DNA of 64,000 nt from Jatrophihabitans sp. (GTDB taxonomy: Bacteria; Actinomycetota; Actinomycetes; Mycobacteriales; Jatrophihabitantaceae): positions 1 to 64,000 of the forward strand of contig JAICIE010000002.1 in NCBI GenBank assembly GCA_025924515.1, in the 5' to 3' direction. This document shows, piece by piece, positions 61,998 to 64,000 of this stretch; position 1 is the stretch's first letter, and every line of letters starts with the position of its first letter. Under the pieces are notes generated by a model. That model saw nothing but the letters and a program-made list of their open reading frames with translations, was not told the DNA's origin and did not search any database. Made by a program: the position numbers and the translations under genes.

Positions 61998-64000
61998 ATG
62001 CCGGCGCGCAACCCGACGCGAGAATCGCGCCCTCGCCGTCGCTGGTGGCGAATCCACGACTGAGCACCTGGGTGAGCTTTCCGGTGCGCGGATACGTCAC
62101 CGTGCGCACCGGCAAGGTTGAACTCGGCCAGGGCATCATCACTGCGCTGACGCAGATCGCGGCCGCCGGACTGTCGGTTGCGCCGGCGCGCGTCCGCGTC
62201 GCCGCGGCGAGCACGCAGACCGCTCCGGACGAGGGGTACACGGCCGGCAGCCTCTCGGTGCAACACTCCGGTGCCGCGCTGAGCGAGGTCTGTTCCCGCG
62301 TTCGCGAACGGTGCCGCACGGCTGCTGCCGCCGCCCTCGGTGTGTCCGAGGCGGACGTCAGCCTCGCCGACGGGATCTTCTCCGCTGCCGGAGCGGCGGT
62401 CAGCTACTGGGATCTGTCCACCGCGGCCTTGCTCGACCGAGACGGCGACCCCTCGGGCAGCCGCGACGACGTCACGACCCGTCGTGCGGACACCGCCGTG
62501 GTCGGCGTTGCGCTCCCCCGGGTGGACCTTCCGGGCAAGGTGACCGGCGCCGGCTGTTACCTCGGCGACCTCGTCCTGCCCGGCTTGCTGCATGGCCGAA
62601 TGGTGCGGCCGCCGTCACGCGGCGCCACCCTGCTCGAGGCGCCGGTTGCGGCGGTCGAGGGGATGGACGGCGTGCACCGGGTGATCCGCCAGCAGAACTT
62701 CCTCGCGGTCGTTGCCGAGCGCGAGGAGACCGCGCTGTTGGCCGCGAGGGCGCTGAGGGCCGGCGCCAGGTGGAGGGAGGACGACACGCTGCCGGACGAA
62801 TCAGCAGTGGCACCATTCCTGACCGCAGCGCCCGCGCATACCGAAACGCTTTTCGAGGACGGCAAGCACCAAGCCTTGGGGGCCGACACGCTCAGGGTCA
62901 GCGCGGTCTTCAGCCGGCCCTATCTGGCACATGCCTCCATAGCGACATCGACGGGGCTGGCCAAAGCGGACGACGGCGTCCTGCGGGTGTGGTCCAGCTC
63001 CCAGGGCATCTTTCATCTGCGCGCCGCTGTCAGCGCGGCCCTGCACCTGGACCCGTCGGCTGTTCTCGTGCAGCACGTGGAGTCTGCCGGTTGTTACGGG
63101 CACAACGGTGCCGACGACGCCGCCTACGACGCGGCAGTGCTCGCCTGCGCGGTGCCTGGCCGGCCCGTCCGCGTGGTGTGGTCACGTGAGGATGAGCTCG
63201 GCTGGTCACCCCTGGCTCCCGCCATGCAGGTGCGCATCAACGCCGCGTACGACCCCGCCGCGCCGGGAACAACCGGCACGCCCGGTGCCGTGCGCGACTG
63301 GCGGCACGAGATCTGGTCGAACGGACATACGTCGCGGCCGGGCGGCGGGGTGGAACCAGCCTTGCTCGGGCTGGCCCTCCAACGCGGCGGCGCTGTGCCG
63401 CCGGCGCTCGATCCGCCGCTGGCCCGAGGCGGCGGGTCGGGGCGCAACAGCGTGGCCGGCTACGACGTGGGCAGGCAGGTGGTCTGCAGCCATCGGCTGA
63501 CGACGATGCCGCTGCGCACTTCGGCGATGCGGGCGCTCGGCGCCCATCTCAACGTCTTTGCCATCGAGTCGGTACTCGACGAACTCGCCGAACAGAGCCA
63601 GCGCGACCCGCTGGAGTTCCGGTTGTCGCACTTGGCTGACGCGCGCGGTCGGCGCGTGCTCGAGGTGGCGGCCGAGCGGGCGGGGTGGGGCGCTCCCGTC
63701 GTCGAGCCGGATGTCGGTCGTGGCATCGGTTACGCCAGATACAAGGGCACCGGCTCGTACTGCGCCGTTGTTGCGGAGGTCGAGGTGACCCACGAGGTGC
63801 GGGTGCGCCGTCTGGGGGTGGCCGTCGACGTCGGGCGCGCGATCAATCCGGACGGAGTGGTCAACCAGATCGAGGGCGGCGCCATCCAGTCGCTGAGCTG
63901 GACGCTCAAAGAGCGCGTGCGCTTCGACCGGCGCGGGGTTACCAGCGACACCTGGGAGACCTATCCCATTATGACGTTCAGTGAGGTACCTGCGGTGGAC
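61994..64000 (+). CDS. molybdopterin large subunit of aldehyde/isoquinoline oxidoreductase-type hydroxylase (partial)
   Basis: The first 669 codons of the molybdopterin subunit of a xanthine oxidase family hydroxylase, IorB/NicB-like; it is open at the right edge. Seen are STWVSFPVRGYVTVRTGKVE and ELGQGIITALTQIAA, the second-domain start RVDLPGKVTGAGCYLGD, ESAGCYGHNGADDAAYDAA, PLRTSAMRALGAHLNVFAIE and VDVGRAINPDGVVNQIEGGA. The active-site Glu near the C-terminus lies outside the window. These enzymes insert water-derived oxygen next to a ring nitrogen or into an aldehyde, fitting an N-heterocycle or aldehyde substrate. Confidence 0.92.
   Translation, partial: MNAGAQPDARIAPSPSLVANPRLSTWVSFPVRGYVTVRTGKVELGQGIITALTQIAAAGLSVAPARVRVAAASTQTAPDEGYTAGSLSVQHSGAALSEVCSRVRERCRTAAAAALGVSEADVSLADGIFSAAGAAVSYWDLSTAALLDRDGDPSGSRDDVTTRRADTAVVGVALPRVDLPGKVTGAGCYLGDLVLPGLLHGRMVRPPSRGATLLEAPVAAVEGMDGVHRVIRQQNFLAVVAEREETALLAARALRAGARWREDDTLPDESAVAPFLTAAPAHTETLFEDGKHQALGADTLRVSAVFSRPYLAHASIATSTGLAKADDGVLRVWSSSQGIFHLRAAVSAALHLDPSAVLVQHVESAGCYGHNGADDAAYDAAVLACAVPGRPVRVVWSREDELGWSPLAPAMQVRINAAYDPAAPGTTGTPGAVRDWRHEIWSNGHTSRPGGGVEPALLGLALQRGGAVPPALDPPLARGGGSGRNSVAGYDVGRQVVCSHRLTTMPLRTSAMRALGAHLNVFAIESVLDELAEQSQRDPLEFRLSHLADARGRRVLEVAAERAGWGAPVVEPDVGRGIGYARYKGTGSYCAVVAEVEVTHEVRVRRLGVAVDVGRAINPDGVVNQIEGGAIQSLSWTLKERVRFDRRGVTSDTWETYPIMTFSEVPAVD

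Noticed and set aside
31445-64000. Naming the supercluster as nicotine or nicotinate degradation
   Set aside because: DHPON hydrolase-like and Mo hydroxylase genes invite this, but these are broad families. No FAD subunit, maleamate or dihydroxypyridine enzymes are seen, so the substrate is left open.
1-64000. CRISPR arrays, prophage modules, toxin-antitoxin pairs, tRNA genes
   Set aside because: No spaced direct repeats, phage structural genes or clear small paired genes were seen. tRNA genes cannot be ruled out without a dedicated scan.

Overview
The window comes from the chromosome of a high-G+C actinobacterium. GTG and TTG starts are common, third codon positions are almost all G or C, and many genes overlap by 4 bp (ATGA/GTGA). 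Other actinobacterial signs are NarL-type two-component pairs, many TetR regulators and a PIG-L/GT4 pair like those of mycothiol synthesis. I cannot name the genus. I saw no rRNA, tRNA or CRISPR array by eye.

Layout. 0-4 kb: the tail of an unknown gene, a secreted Ig-like repeat protein and a histidine kinase/response regulator pair. 4-14.8 kb: a decayed accessory stretch. It mixes intact small genes (DUF1348-like, glutathione peroxidase, SRPBCC, TetR, AhpD-like, VOC, MmcQ/YjbR-like) with a broken CDF transporter, a broken TraR/DksA-like gene, an alpha/beta hydrolase cut by an IS3-family remnant, and an IS256-family remnant. 14.8-24.7 kb: a second two-component pair, then an efflux operon of two unequal HME/CusA-like RND pumps around a very short adaptor-like lipoprotein and a secreted protein. 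The first pump has lost the transmembrane acidic pair that the second keeps. 24.9-31.3 kb: a TetR/MFS pair with twin operators, a PIG-L/GT4 pair, a DMT-type transporter and a lipoprotein.

31.4-64 kb (and beyond the right edge): a large catabolic supercluster. It contains a LivKHMGF-type ABC importer, a fused 2-oxoacid dehydrogenase E1 with its E2, a VOC protein with a GntR/FCD regulator, and a ferric-reductase/FMN-domain fusion. It also holds an aldo/keto reductase, a quinone-oxidoreductase-like MDR, a phytoene-desaturase-like FAD oxidoreductase, two DapA-family lyases and three related alpha/beta hydrolases of the C-C hydrolase (FrsA/dihydroxypseudooxynicotine hydrolase-like) type. The rest is an acyl-CoA dehydrogenase, a creatininase-family amidohydrolase, a zinc alcohol dehydrogenase, a ThDP enzyme, a 3-hydroxyisobutyrate-dehydrogenase-like enzyme and a two-subunit molybdenum hydroxylase.

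The main result is regulatory. Seven palindromic sites close to TGCAANCGNTTGCA lie in front of nearly every transcription unit of the supercluster, including the promoter shared with the only LacI-family gene. This marks 31-64 kb as one candidate LacI regulon. The enzymes suggest hydroxylation of a ring (perhaps N-heterocyclic) compound, C-C bond hydrolysis, aldol cleavage and entry into acyl-CoA metabolism. The substrate is not known.
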